In this document: one piece after another, positions 1 through 7,054 of the stretch
How the letters are laid out: each line of letters opens with the position of its first letter
Position numbering within the stretch: position 1 is the first letter of the stretch
DNA from: Acidimangrovimonas sp.
Lineage (GTDB): Bacteria > Pseudomonadota > Alphaproteobacteria > Rhodobacterales > Rhodobacteraceae
Direction of reading: 5' to 3'
Length of the DNA stretch: 7,656 nucleotides
NCBI GenBank assembly: GCA_030147905.1
Contig: JASBUM010000549.1
Location: 1 to 7,656, forward strand
Made by a program: the position numbers and the translations under genes
The notes under the pieces: model-generated
Told to the model about the DNA's origin: nothing
Databases searched by the model: none
Seen by the model: the letters and a program-made list of their open reading frames with translations, nothing else

Positions 1-1959
1 CCCGGATCGGGCGCGGGCCCGGCCTTTGCCGGGCCGCTCACGCTGCGGTCGGCCGATCCCGCGCATCCGGCGCGTCTGAGCGGGCTGAAATTGCGCGCCG
101 CCGAGAACGTGACGCTGCGCGGCATTCTCTTCGACTACCGCTTCGATCCGGGCGATCTGCCCTATGTCGCGCCCTTCTCGATTACCGGCGGGAGCAACAT
201 CGCGATCACAGACAGCCGCTTTTCGGGCGACAATGCCCATGGAATAGAGCCGTCCGAAAACGGCTATGGCTATGGCAACGGTCTGATGGTCCGGGGGGTC
301 AAGGGTTTCACCCTGAGCAACAGCCGCATGGAACGCTTCCGAACCGGACTGACGGTGGTGAACAGCGAGGCCGTCAACATCCGCGGCAATGACATCAGCG
401 ACATGCGCTCGGACGGCATGGATTTCATCGCGGTAAATGGATTGATCGTCGCCGATAACCGGATCCACGATTTCCGCGGCATGCCGAACTGGCGCGACCA
501 CCGCGACATGATCCAGTTCTGGACCACGGGAACGACCCGACCTTCGCGCGACATCGTGATCCGCGACAATGTCCTGGACATCGGCCGTGGCAGCTTCACC
601 CAATCCATCTTCATGCGCAACGAGGTGGTGGATCAGGGCAAGGCCGGCAAGGCGATGTTCTATCGAGACGTCCGGATCGAGGGGAACACGATTTACAATA
701 ACCACCGCCACGGCATCTCGGTGGGCCAGACGGACGGCCTGGTCATCGCGCGCAACTCGCTGATCGAGGTGCCCGACATGTCGCCCACCGGCGCTGCCGT
801 ACGAACGGTGTCCGGCCTCGGGCGGCCGATGATCAACGTCGTTCCCGACGCGCGTCACGTCGCGATCCGCGCCAATGCCACGGGGGGCATAAACGGCCAT
901 TCGGGGCAGGCGGACTGGACCGTCGCGGGGAATGCGATCATCCAGCCCTTCGCGGCCAACCTGCCGGGCTACTACGGGAACGAATTCGTCACCTCCAGTC
1001 TCGACAACAGCGACGGAAGACACGATTACCTCGTGCGTTCCGGCGGGCTCATGGCGACGCTCGGCGCGGGCGCTCCCTCCATGCTGCACCCCCCGGCGCA
1101 GGCGCATCCGGTGGCGCGGTTCGATGCCATTCGCGTCCTGGGCGACCTGCGCGCGCGCCTGTTCGACGGACGGATCAGCCGGCTTCACGACAACGAGCCG
1201 CCGGGGCCGGCCTGCCGCTATCTGTGGTCCTTCGGCGACGGCGCCGACGCCAGCGGCGCCCTCGTACGGCACCGCTATGCCCGTTCGGGACGCTATTTCG
1301 TGACGCTGACCGTGCAGCCCGCGCAAGGCGCCCCCGCCGTCGTCGGCGCCTGGATCGACATACCGCCCTCCGACGTGCTGCACTTCGACCCGGCGCGTGG
1401 CCGGTTGCTGATCCGCCGCGGGGCGCGGATGGTGCCCTATCCGCTGAAGCCCGCCAATCTGGTCGACCAGCCGGGCGGCACGGGCCGGGCGCTGGCGCTG
1501 GGCGCGGGACGTCCGCCGGTCCGCCTCGACGCCGAGGCGATGGGGCCGGTCTACGGCGCGCGCGCGCTAGAGCTCAACCTGTCGTTCCGGACCGGTCGGC
1601 CGTTGAAGCGTTCGGCCGAGATCCTGCGTATCGGCGACGCGCTCGTCATCAGCGCGCTTCCGGCCGGGGCGGTGCAGTTGTGGTTGCGCAGCACAGGTGG
1701 CCCGCCGCTCGTGCTGCGTTCGGGGGGGCACCGGACGCAACCCGGCACGCTTCATCATCTGACGGTTGCCTTCGACGGCATGCGCCGGCGCGCCACGATG
1801 CGGCTTGACACCGGTCCCGCACTTGGCGGGCGGGCCGGACCGCGCTTTGACGGCAAGGCGGACGCGGGGCTGTCCATCGCGGCAGCCGGCGGCGGCCAGG
1901 AAGGCTTCGCCGGCGAGATCGAGACGCTTTCGCTCAAGGTCGCGGTCGACGGGGTCTGA
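1..1959 (+). CDS. Right-handed beta-helix protein with PKD-like and LamG-like C-terminal domains (5' partial)
   Basis: The frame is open from the first base to TGA at 1957-1959, so the true start, and any signal peptide, lie upstream; the visible part is 652 codons. From about 1 to 1020 the protein shows short repeated strands of the type 'NIAITDSRFSG', 'GFTLSNSRMERF', 'AVNIRGNDISDM', 'GLIVADNRIHDF' and 'DVRIEGNTIYNN'. This is the rung pattern of parallel beta-helix folds (pectate lyase/epimerase-like). A conserved-looking acidic/aromatic patch, DHRDMIQFWT, lies at 496-525 and HGISVG at 712-729; either could line an active or sugar-binding groove. About 1108-1374 resembles a PKD domain (WSFGDG at 1225-1242, then HRYARSGRYFVTLTV). 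About 1420-1959 resembles a LamG/concanavalin-type sandwich (HHLTVAFDG, then a closing GFAGEIETLSL). The following Wzy-like and glycosyltransferase genes suggest a polysaccharide-processing or -binding role. Lyase, epimerase or purely structural roles cannot be told apart. Fold confidence is good, function low. Confidence 0.8.
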   Translation, partial: PGSGAGPAFAGPLTLRSADPAHPARLSGLKLRAAENVTLRGILFDYRFDPGDLPYVAPFSITGGSNIAITDSRFSGDNAHGIEPSENGYGYGNGLMVRGVKGFTLSNSRMERFRTGLTVVNSEAVNIRGNDISDMRSDGMDFIAVNGLIVADNRIHDFRGMPNWRDHRDMIQFWTTGTTRPSRDIVIRDNVLDIGRGSFTQSIFMRNEVVDQGKAGKAMFYRDVRIEGNTIYNNHRHGISVGQTDGLVIARNSLIEVPDMSPTGAAVRTVSGLGRPMINVVPDARHVAIRANATGGINGHSGQADWTVAGNAIIQPFAANLPGYYGNEFVTSSLDNSDGRHDYLVRSGGLMATLGAGAPSMLHPPAQAHPVARFDAIRVLGDLRARLFDGRISRLHDNEPPGPACRYLWSFGDGADASGALVRHRYARSGRYFVTLTVQPAQGAPAVVGAWIDIPPSDVLHFDPARGRLLIRRGARMVPYPLKPANLVDQPGGTGRALALGAGRPPVRLDAEAMGPVYGARALELNLSFRTGRPLKRSAEILRIGDALVISALPAGAVQLWLRSTGGPPLVLRSGGHRTQPGTLHHLTVAFDGMRRRATMRLDTGPALGGRAGPRFDGKADAGLSIAAAGGGQEGFAGEIETLSLKVAVDGV

Positions 1960-1960
1960 G

Positions 1961-1987
1961 GGCGGGCAACGCGCCTGGCGGCCCGCC
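1961..1987 (+). terminator. GC-rich hairpin after the beta-helix gene (possible terminator)
   Basis: GGCGGGC (1961-1967) is perfectly complementary to GCCCGCC (1981-1987). Inside it CGC (1972-1974) can pair with GCG (1978-1980), leaving a 4-nt bulge and a 3-nt loop. It begins one base after the stop codon. A short T run (1999-2002) follows only after about 11 nt, so it is not a textbook intrinsic terminator. It may instead slow polymerase, protect the 3' end of the message, or simply reflect GC-rich sequence. Confidence 0.35.
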
Positions 1988-2000
1988 GGTCGGCATGATT

Positions 2001-2028
2001 TTGCCACTGCAACCGAATCTGTTAGCCT
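2001..2028 (+). promoter_or_regulatory. Candidate sigma-70-type promoter for the membrane protein/glycosyltransferase pair
   Basis: TTGCCA (2001-2006) matches the -35 consensus at five of six bases. After 16 nt comes TAGCCT (2023-2028), a weak -10 preceded by an extended-minus-10 TG at 2020-2021. Transcription would begin near 2035, about 47 nt before the GTG start at 2082. The 122-bp gap after the beta-helix gene and the hairpin at 1961-1987 leave room for separate initiation. The match is by eye only and the -10 is poor. Confidence 0.25.
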
Positions 2029-2070
2029 CCGCGTGGGGTTCGAACGGGATGGGGCAGGCAGGATCGCGGC

Positions 2071-2076
2071 AAGGAG
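2071..2076 (+). promoter_or_regulatory. Ribosome binding site deciding the GTG start of the Wzy-like gene
   Basis: AAGGAG lies 5 nt before the in-frame GTG at 2082 and is the strongest Shine-Dalgarno match in this gap. The in-frame ATG at 2049 and the earlier one at 1995 have no comparable site upstream, so GTG 2082 is preferred. Confidence 0.65.
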
Positions 2077-2081
2077 CGACG

Positions 2082-3527
2082 GTGCGCAGGCCCGAATCGA
2101 CAGCAGAAGGCGGCGTGCCGGGGGCGCGCGGTCACAAGCGCGGTCGCAAGACGTGGCGACCGGCTGGTCTGGCGTTGCCGGTCGCGCTCTATCTGGGGGC
2201 GGTTCTTCTGCCGGTGCAGTTCCGCATCGGGCCGCTTTTGATGACGGCGCCGCGGCTCGTGCTTCTGATCCTGATCGTGCCGGCGCTGTGGCACTGGCGG
2301 CGCGGTGGGCGGGGCCGCATTCACCCGACCGACGCGGCTCTGGCAGCCTTCGCAGTCTGGGCCGGTGCGGCATTGTCGGTCACCAGCGCGGATATGGCGG
2401 TACAGAATGCCGGCTCCACCGGGATAGAGTTGCTGGGCGGTTATCTGATCGGTCGCGCCTACATCCGCGATGCCGAAGATTTCGCCGCCCTGTGCCGTGC
2501 CCTCACCCTCGCGGTGGCCTTGATGGTGCCCCTCGCGCTCTTCGAGGCGATCGCGGGCTGGCCGCCGGTCCTTGCCCTGCTGCGCAGCCTGCCCTTCATC
2601 TCGACCCCGGATCTGGTCGATCACCCTCGCCGGCTGGGCCTGCACCGTGCACAGGGGGTATTTCCGCACCCGATCCTGTTCGGGACCTTCTGCGCCTCGG
2701 TCTTCGGTCTGTGCCTGATCGGCTTGCGTGACCGGCTCGGCAACCGGTCTCGTGTCGCGCTGGCGGCCCTGGTGGCCGCGGGAACCTTCCTGTCCCTGTC
2801 CAGCGGGCCCATCCTGACCATCGCACTGGTGCTTTTCCTGTCTGGCTGGGCGACGATATTCGATGCCGATCGCCGGCGCTGGCTGTGGCTTCTGGCCGGA
2901 ATCGCGCTTGCCTATCTCGTCGTCGACCTGGCCTCCAACCGCGGTCCGCTGCGCGTCTTCATGAGCTATGCGACCTTCTCGGCCCAGACCGCCTATTACC
3001 GCGAGGCGATCTATCATTGGGGGCTGGTCAACCTTTCACAGCATCCGCTGTTCGGGATCGGGCTGAACGACTGGCGGCGGCCGGGCTGGATGGTCAGCCC
3101 TTCGATGGACAGCTTCTGGCTGGTGGTCGCCGTGCGCTACGGACTGCCGGGGATCGGCCTGATGGCGCTGGCACTGGGTGCGGCGCTGTGGTCCGTGGCC
3201 CGGCGGCCCCTCGATCCGGATACGGCGCGGTGGACGCTGCGGCGGGCATGGATGTTCACCATCGTCGCGCTGATCTTCACCCTGGCGACGGTGGATTTGT
3301 GGACGAATGTCTTTTCCTATTTCTTCTTCCTGATCGGGTCGGGGATGTGGTTGACCGACGCCCGGGCCACAAGCGCGGCACCAACGCCGCAGCGCGCGGC
3401 ACGCCGCCCGGCCGCGCCGTTGCTGCGCCGCCCCCCGGCACAGCCCCCCGGGCACCCGGCGGATGCCGCGAACCCGTCACCTTACCGGCGCTTCGGCGCA
3501 TCGGCGAGTCGCGGAGCGCCGGAATGA
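2082..3527 (+). CDS. O-antigen ligase/polymerase-like polytopic membrane protein (Wzy/WaaL type)
   Basis: A 481-aa integral membrane protein, counted from GTG 2082; the frame is also open up to ATG 1995. After a basic, probably cytoplasmic N-terminus (residues 1-27, rich in R/K) come roughly 10-12 hydrophobic segments, for example about 28-46, 50-70, 84-102, 139-158, 195-215, 225-258, 267-284, 345-371 and 389-425. Family-like motifs are GVFPHPILFGTF (192-203), SSGP (240-243) before a long helix, a large loop at about 285-344 with YYRE and HPLFGIGLNDW (321-331), then RYGLPG (352-357). This arrangement fits the O-antigen ligase/polymerase superfamily, which joins lipid-linked glycans at the periplasmic face of the inner membrane. 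The last 55 or so residues are Pro/Ala/Arg-rich and look disordered. Its stop overlaps the next start (ATGA), suggesting translational coupling. Polymerase and ligase roles cannot be separated from sequence alone. Confidence 0.8.
   Translation: MRRPESTAEGGVPGARGHKRGRKTWRPAGLALPVALYLGAVLLPVQFRIGPLLMTAPRLVLLILIVPALWHWRRGGRGRIHPTDAALAAFAVWAGAALSVTSADMAVQNAGSTGIELLGGYLIGRAYIRDAEDFAALCRALTLAVALMVPLALFEAIAGWPPVLALLRSLPFISTPDLVDHPRRLGLHRAQGVFPHPILFGTFCASVFGLCLIGLRDRLGNRSRVALAALVAAGTFLSLSSGPILTIALVLFLSGWATIFDADRRRWLWLLAGIALAYLVVDLASNRGPLRVFMSYATFSAQTAYYREAIYHWGLVNLSQHPLFGIGLNDWRRPGWMVSPSMDSFWLVVAVRYGLPGIGLMALALGAALWSVARRPLDPDTARWTLRRAWMFTIVALIFTLATVDLWTNVFSYFFFLIGSGMWLTDARATSAAPTPQRAARRPAAPLLRRPPAQPPGHPADAANPSPYRRFGASASRGAPE
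3513..3516 (+). promoter_or_regulatory. Ribosome binding site of the glycosyltransferase gene
   Basis: GGAG ends 7 nt before ATG 3524, inside the last codons of the upstream membrane-protein gene. It supports ATG 3524 over the in-frame ATG at 3548. Confidence 0.5.
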
Positions 3528-4606
3528 AGCGCGCCGGAACACCGGTAATGGGGGTCGTCGTGGTGACCTTCAACGCAAGCAGGGTGATCTTCGATTGCCT
3601 CGAAAGCCTGCTCGCGGCAGGTGACTTGCGGCTGCGCATCGTGCTGGTGGACAATGCCTCACCCGATGGCACCGCCGAGCGCCTGCGCGCCTGGGCCGAG
3701 GGGCACGAGCCCTACCGCCCCTCGGCGGATCTTCCCTTCGCCCCGAATGCCAGGGGCAAGCCGTTGACGCTGCACGCCCCCGGCCGTCCACAGGTCGAGC
3801 GGCGATCGGTCCGCGGCCATGACCTGACACTGATCGAGGCGCCGGGCAACGGCGGCTTCGCCGCGGGCGTCAACCTCGGACTGGCCGAACTTGCGCTTGA
3901 TCCCGCGATCGACCGGTTCTGGGTGCTCAATCCGGATACGCTGATCCCACCGGACACGCCGGGCACCCTTGCGCGCGCCGCCGGAGGCTTTGCCCTGATG
4001 GGCAACCGGGTCTGCTATCTTCACGATCCGGGCAGCATCCAGATCGACGGCGGCGGACGGTTGCGCCACAGTGGCGTGACCGACAACATCCATCTCGGCC
4101 GGCGCGCCGCGCTCACCCCGCCCCCCGATCCGAGGCGTTTCGATTTCGTCATGGGCGGCAGCATGGTCGTCTCGCGCGCCTTCTACGAGGCCGCGGGCCC
4201 CATGGACGAGGGGTATTTCCTCTATTACGAGGAGGTCGACTGGGCGCTGCGCCGGGACACGCTTCCGTTGGCCTTCTGTTCGGGCGCCGAGATCTTCCAC
4301 CGTGCCGGCAGTGCCATCGGCTCCCCCCGGCTCGACCGGGCCGCAAGCCCGCTTTCGGTCTATTACAAGCACCGCGCGCGGATGCGCTTCATCCGCCGGC
4401 ACCGGCCCGATGCCCGCCTGCACGCCCACCTCTATGGATTGGCGAAGATGGGACAGATGCTGATCCGCGGGGAACGGGCGCAGGCCGTCGCACTGTGGAA
4501 GGGCATGCGCGAATATCCCGCACCCTGGCAGGCCGCCGCCGAGCATGACCACGGGGACGGAGACCAGACGCCGGCGCCGCTGCGTGCCCGGCGCGGCCGC
4601 GGCTGA
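3524..4606 (+). CDS. Family 2 (GT-A fold) glycosyltransferase, rhamnosyltransferase-like
   Basis: A 360-aa cytosolic protein with no obvious transmembrane segment. The GT-A nucleotide-sugar half is clear: VVVVTFNAS (11-19), LVDNASPDGT (41-50), GNGGFAAGVNLG (108-119) and LNPDT (135-139), the last in the place of the metal-binding DxD. The acceptor half shows MGGSMVVSR (210-218), GPMDEGYFLYYEEVDW (225-240) with the likely catalytic acid residues, and FHRAGSAIG (258-266). This pattern is typical of WbbL-like GT2 enzymes that transfer rhamnose or a similar sugar to a lipid-linked acceptor; donor and acceptor are unknown here. The stretch between LVDNAS and GNGGFAAG is about 60 residues, longer than usual, and holds a Pro/Arg-rich insert at about 61-98. 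The start overlaps the upstream stop (ATGA), indicating co-translation with the membrane protein. The C-terminal 20 or so residues are polar/basic and poorly conserved-looking. Confidence 0.88.
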   Translation: MKRAGTPVMGVVVVTFNASRVIFDCLESLLAAGDLRLRIVLVDNASPDGTAERLRAWAEGHEPYRPSADLPFAPNARGKPLTLHAPGRPQVERRSVRGHDLTLIEAPGNGGFAAGVNLGLAELALDPAIDRFWVLNPDTLIPPDTPGTLARAAGGFALMGNRVCYLHDPGSIQIDGGGRLRHSGVTDNIHLGRRAALTPPPDPRRFDFVMGGSMVVSRAFYEAAGPMDEGYFLYYEEVDWALRRDTLPLAFCSGAEIFHRAGSAIGSPRLDRAASPLSVYYKHRARMRFIRRHRPDARLHAHLYGLAKMGQMLIRGERAQAVALWKGMREYPAPWQAAAEHDHGDGDQTPAPLRARRGRG

Positions 4607-4619
4607 CCCGCGCGAGGCG

Positions 4620-6935
4620 TCAGGTAAAGCGATTGTCGCGCGGGAAGCCGCGCGGCGCCATGCGCCCGGCACCGGCGCGCACGCCCAGCCATTCGCCCAG
4701 ATCGGTCTCGGTCCGGGTGCGGCCGGCGGGATCCTTCCAGATCAGCCCGTCGGCAAGGGTGAAGGTGGTGGCGTCCGACAGCCCGCCGTCCTTGTAGCGT
4801 TGCAGCCGGTTGCCCTTGCCGCGGGCCATTTCCGGCAGATCGGCAAGCGGGAAGACCAGAAGCTTGCGATTCTCGCCGACCACCGCGACATGATCGCCCG
4901 CCACCGCCCGGCAGACCTGGGCACGGGCCTCGCCGCGCAGGTTGAGCACCGCCTTGCCGCTGCGGGTCTGGGCCACGACCTCATCGGTGGGCACGACGAA
5001 CCCGTCGCCGACCGACGAGGCCACCAGCAGCCGCTCGCCCGTGCGATGGATGAGCATGGTGACGATATCGGCCTCGTTCGGCAGATCGACCATCAGCCGC
5101 AACGGCTCGCCCATGCCGCGGCCGCCGGGCAGATTGGCGCCCAGAACGGTGTAGAATCGGCCATTGGTGCCGAAGATCAGGATCTTGTCGGTAGTTTCGG
5201 CATGGAAGGCGAAGCGGCCCTCATCACCATCCTTGAACTTCAACTCGGTATCGAGCGCGATATGCCCCTTCATCGCCCGCACCCAGCCCATTTTCGAGCA
5301 GATCACGGTAATCGGCTCGCGTTCGATCATCGCCTCGACCGGGACCTCTTCGACCTCGCCGGCCTCTGCGAAATCGCTGCGCCGCGCGCCGCCCGGCGCG
5401 CCCTTGCCGAACTGCTTTTGCACGGCGCGCAATTCGGTCCCGATCCGGGTCCATTGCAGCCGGTCGCTGTCGAGCAGATCGACCAGTTCGGCGCGCTCGC
5501 GCATCAGCGCGTCCTGCTCGCGCAGAAGCTCCATCTCCTCGAGCCGGCGCAGGGCGCGCAGCCGCATGTTGAGGATCGCCTCGACCTGGGTCTCGGTCAA
5601 TTCGCCCTCGCCGGCCGGCGGGCTTTGGTAATCGGCCTCGTCCCGGGCGCGGATATGGTCGCGCGACCAATCCTCGCGCATCAGCGCCGCCTTGGGATCG
5701 GAATCATAGCGGATGATGTCGATCACCCGGTCGAGGTTGAGGAAGGCGGTGATGAAGCCTTCGAGCACCTCAAGCCGGTGGTCGATCTTTTCCAGCCGGT
5801 GCTGCGAGCGCCGGCGCAGCACCTGGCGGCGGTGGTCGAGAAAGGCCCCCAACACCTCCTTGAGCGAGCAGACCTTGGGCGTGCGCCCGTCGATCAGCAC
5901 ATTCATGTTGAGCGAGACACGCAGTTCGAGATCCGAGTTGCGAAACAGCATGCCCATCAGCATCTCGGGATCGACGCTGCGCGATTTGGGCTCGATGATC
6001 AGGCGGATGTCATCGGCGCTTTCGTCGCGGACATCGCCGAAAATGGGCACCTTCTTGGTCTGGATCAGCTCGGCCAGTTTCTCGATCAGGCGCGATTTCT
6101 GGACCTGATAGGGAATCTCGGTGACCACGATCTGCCACGTGCCGCGGCCCAGATCCTCGACATGCCAGCGCGCGCGCAGCCGAAACGCGCCGCGGCCGGT
6201 GCGATAGGCCTCGGCGATCGAGGCGCGCGGCTCGACGATCATCCCGCCGGTGGGGAAATCGGGGCCGGGAATACACGCAAGGATCTCCGCGTCGGATACC
6301 TTGTCCGCGTTGTTGTGATGTTTGGCCAGCAGCAGGCAGCCCTCGACCAGTTCGTCGAGATTATGCGGCGGGATCGAGGTCGCCATGCCCACCGCGATGC
6401 CGCTGGCGCCATTGGCGAGCAGATTGGGGAAAGCGGCCGGCAGCACCACCGGCTCTTCGAGCGTGCCGTCGTAATTGGGGCGGAAATCGACCGCGTTCTC
6501 GGCCAGCCCCTCCATCAGCGCCTCGGCCGCAGCGGTCAGCCGGGCCTCGGTATAGCGGCTGGCGGCCGGATTGTCCCCGTCGATGTTGCCGAAGTTCCCC
6601 TGCCCGTCGACGAGCGGGTAGCGCATGTTGAAATCCTGCGCGAGCCGCGCCATCGCGTCATAGATCGCGGCATCGCCATGGGGGTGGTAATTGCCCATGA
6701 CATCGCCCGAGATCTTGGCCGATTTGCGAAAGCCGCCGCCCGCCGTCAGCCGCAATTCCCGCATCGCGAAAAGGATCCGGCGGTGCACCGGCTTCAACCC
6801 GTCGCGGACATCGGGCAGGGCGCGGTTCATGATCGTCGACAGCGCATAGGTCAGATAGCGCTCGCCGATCGCGCGGCTAAGCGGCTCTGCCGTCGTCGCG
6901 GGCGGCATGTTGGGGTCGTCGTTCTCGGCATTCAT
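4620..6935 (-). CDS. parC: DNA topoisomerase IV subunit A (ParC)
   Basis: A 771-aa protein, complete, with the length of alphaproteobacterial ParC. With ParE it forms the A2B2 topoisomerase IV that separates linked daughter chromosomes. The breakage-reunion domain begins at about residue 20 ([35 protein letters not shown]). It contains [13 protein letters not shown] (83-95), the catalytic tyrosine at 128 in ASRYTEARL, and the DNA-bending isoleucine region [18 protein letters not shown] (175-192). Coiled-coil-like helices lie at about 365-410 and 450-510. The C-terminal beta-pinwheel runs from about 535 to 740. It lacks the QRRGGKG GyrA box, which together with length separates it from GyrA. 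ATG 6935 is chosen because the protein soon enters conserved sequence. The frame stays open to ATG 7049, but those 38 extra residues do not look ParC-like. Shine-Dalgarno is weak (AAGA). The gene ends 13 bp from the convergent glycosyltransferase. The quinolone-determining Ser is replaced by Ala89. Confidence 0.96.
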   Translation of the reverse strand: MNAENDDPNMPPATTAEPLSRAIGERYLTYALSTIMNRALPDVRDGLKPVHRRILFAMRELRLTAGGGFRKSAKISGDVMGNYHPHGDAAIYDAMARLAQDFNMRYPLVDGQGNFGNIDGDNPAASRYTEARLTAAAEALMEGLAENAVDFRPNYDGTLEEPVVLPAAFPNLLANGASGIAVGMATSIPPHNLDELVEGCLLLAKHHNNADKVSDAEILACIPGPDFPTGGMIVEPRASIAEAYRTGRGAFRLRARWHVEDLGRGTWQIVVTEIPYQVQKSRLIEKLAELIQTKKVPIFGDVRDESADDIRLIIEPKSRSVDPEMLMGMLFRNSDLELRVSLNMNVLIDGRTPKVCSLKEVLGAFLDHRRQVLRRRSQHRLEKIDHRLEVLEGFITAFLNLDRVIDIIRYDSDPKAALMREDWSRDHIRARDEADYQSPPAGEGELTETQVEAILNMRLRALRRLEEMELLREQDALMRERAELVDLLDSDRLQWTRIGTELRAVQKQFGKGAPGGARRSDFAEAGEVEEVPVEAMIEREPITVICSKMGWVRAMKGHIALDTELKFKDGDEGRFAFHAETTDKILIFGTNGRFYTVLGANLPGGRGMGEPLRLMVDLPNEADIVTMLIHRTGERLLVASSVGDGFVVPTDEVVAQTRSGKAVLNLRGEARAQVCRAVAGDHVAVVGENRKLLVFPLADLPEMARGKGNRLQRYKDGGLSDATTFTLADGLIWKDPAGRTRTETDLGEWLGVRAGAGRMAPRGFPRDNRFT

Positions 6936-6940
6936 GGATC
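6926..6940. repeat. 15-bp direct repeat, copy 1 (over the parC start)
   Basis: CGGCATTCATGGATC is identical to positions 7040-7054. On the minus strand it contains the parC ATG at 6935-6933. On the plus strand the same CATG gives an ATG at 6934 that opens only a four-codon frame (MDLV, stop). Confidence 0.85.
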
Positions 6941-7047
6941 TTGTGTAATTGCGGGTGCAGATATGGTCCAGTGGCAATCGCGCGGCTTGCCCGAGAGGCG
7001 CCGAAAGCTTAGGCAGAAGGGCGATCGGCGGAAACGGGGCGGCATTC
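6936..7047. promoter_or_regulatory. Divergent intergenic region between parC and the SDR gene
   Basis: This 112-bp gap must carry the promoters of two divergent genes, unless one is fed by a distant promoter. For the SDR, TTGCCC (6987-6992), a 17-nt spacer and TAGGCA (7010-7015) give a weak sigma-70-like pair. For parC, TTGCCA can be read on the minus strand at 6977-6972, but I see no convincing -10 at the right distance. Neither gene has a strong Shine-Dalgarno sequence. No clear operator palindrome is visible. Confidence 0.4.
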
Positions 7048-7054
7048 ATGGATC
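7040..7054. repeat. 15-bp direct repeat, copy 2 (over the SDR start)
   Basis: Identical to 6926-6940, with 114 bp between copy starts. Here the plus-strand ATG (7048-7050) is the start of the SDR gene. The overlapping minus-strand ATG (7049-7047) is an in-frame upstream start for the parC reading frame, 38 codons before ATG 6935. Confidence 0.85.

Noticed and set aside
91..93. TTG at 91 as the start of the beta-helix gene
   Set aside because: The frame is open to base 1 with protein-like sequence, there is no ribosome binding site before 91, and 91 falls within the repeat pattern. The gene simply begins outside the window.
2022..3017. Minus-strand open frame opposite the Wzy-like gene
   Set aside because: The translation is Gln/Arg/Gly-rich with no motif, while the plus strand encodes clear membrane helices with a ribosome binding site.
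2885..3523. Upstream extension of the glycosyltransferase frame to 2885
   Set aside because: It would overlap the Wzy-like gene by over 600 bp. The extra residues lack GT features, while ATG 3524 has GGAG and directly precedes the first GT-A strand.
3659..4672. Minus-strand open frame opposite the glycosyltransferase
   Set aside because: It lies across a gene with all GT2 motifs and overlaps the end of parC; the product shows no recognisable domain.
6936..7049. 38-residue N-terminal extension of ParC from ATG 7049
   Set aside because: The extension has no ParC-like sequence and would overlap the SDR start codon. It is kept only as part of the direct-repeat observation.
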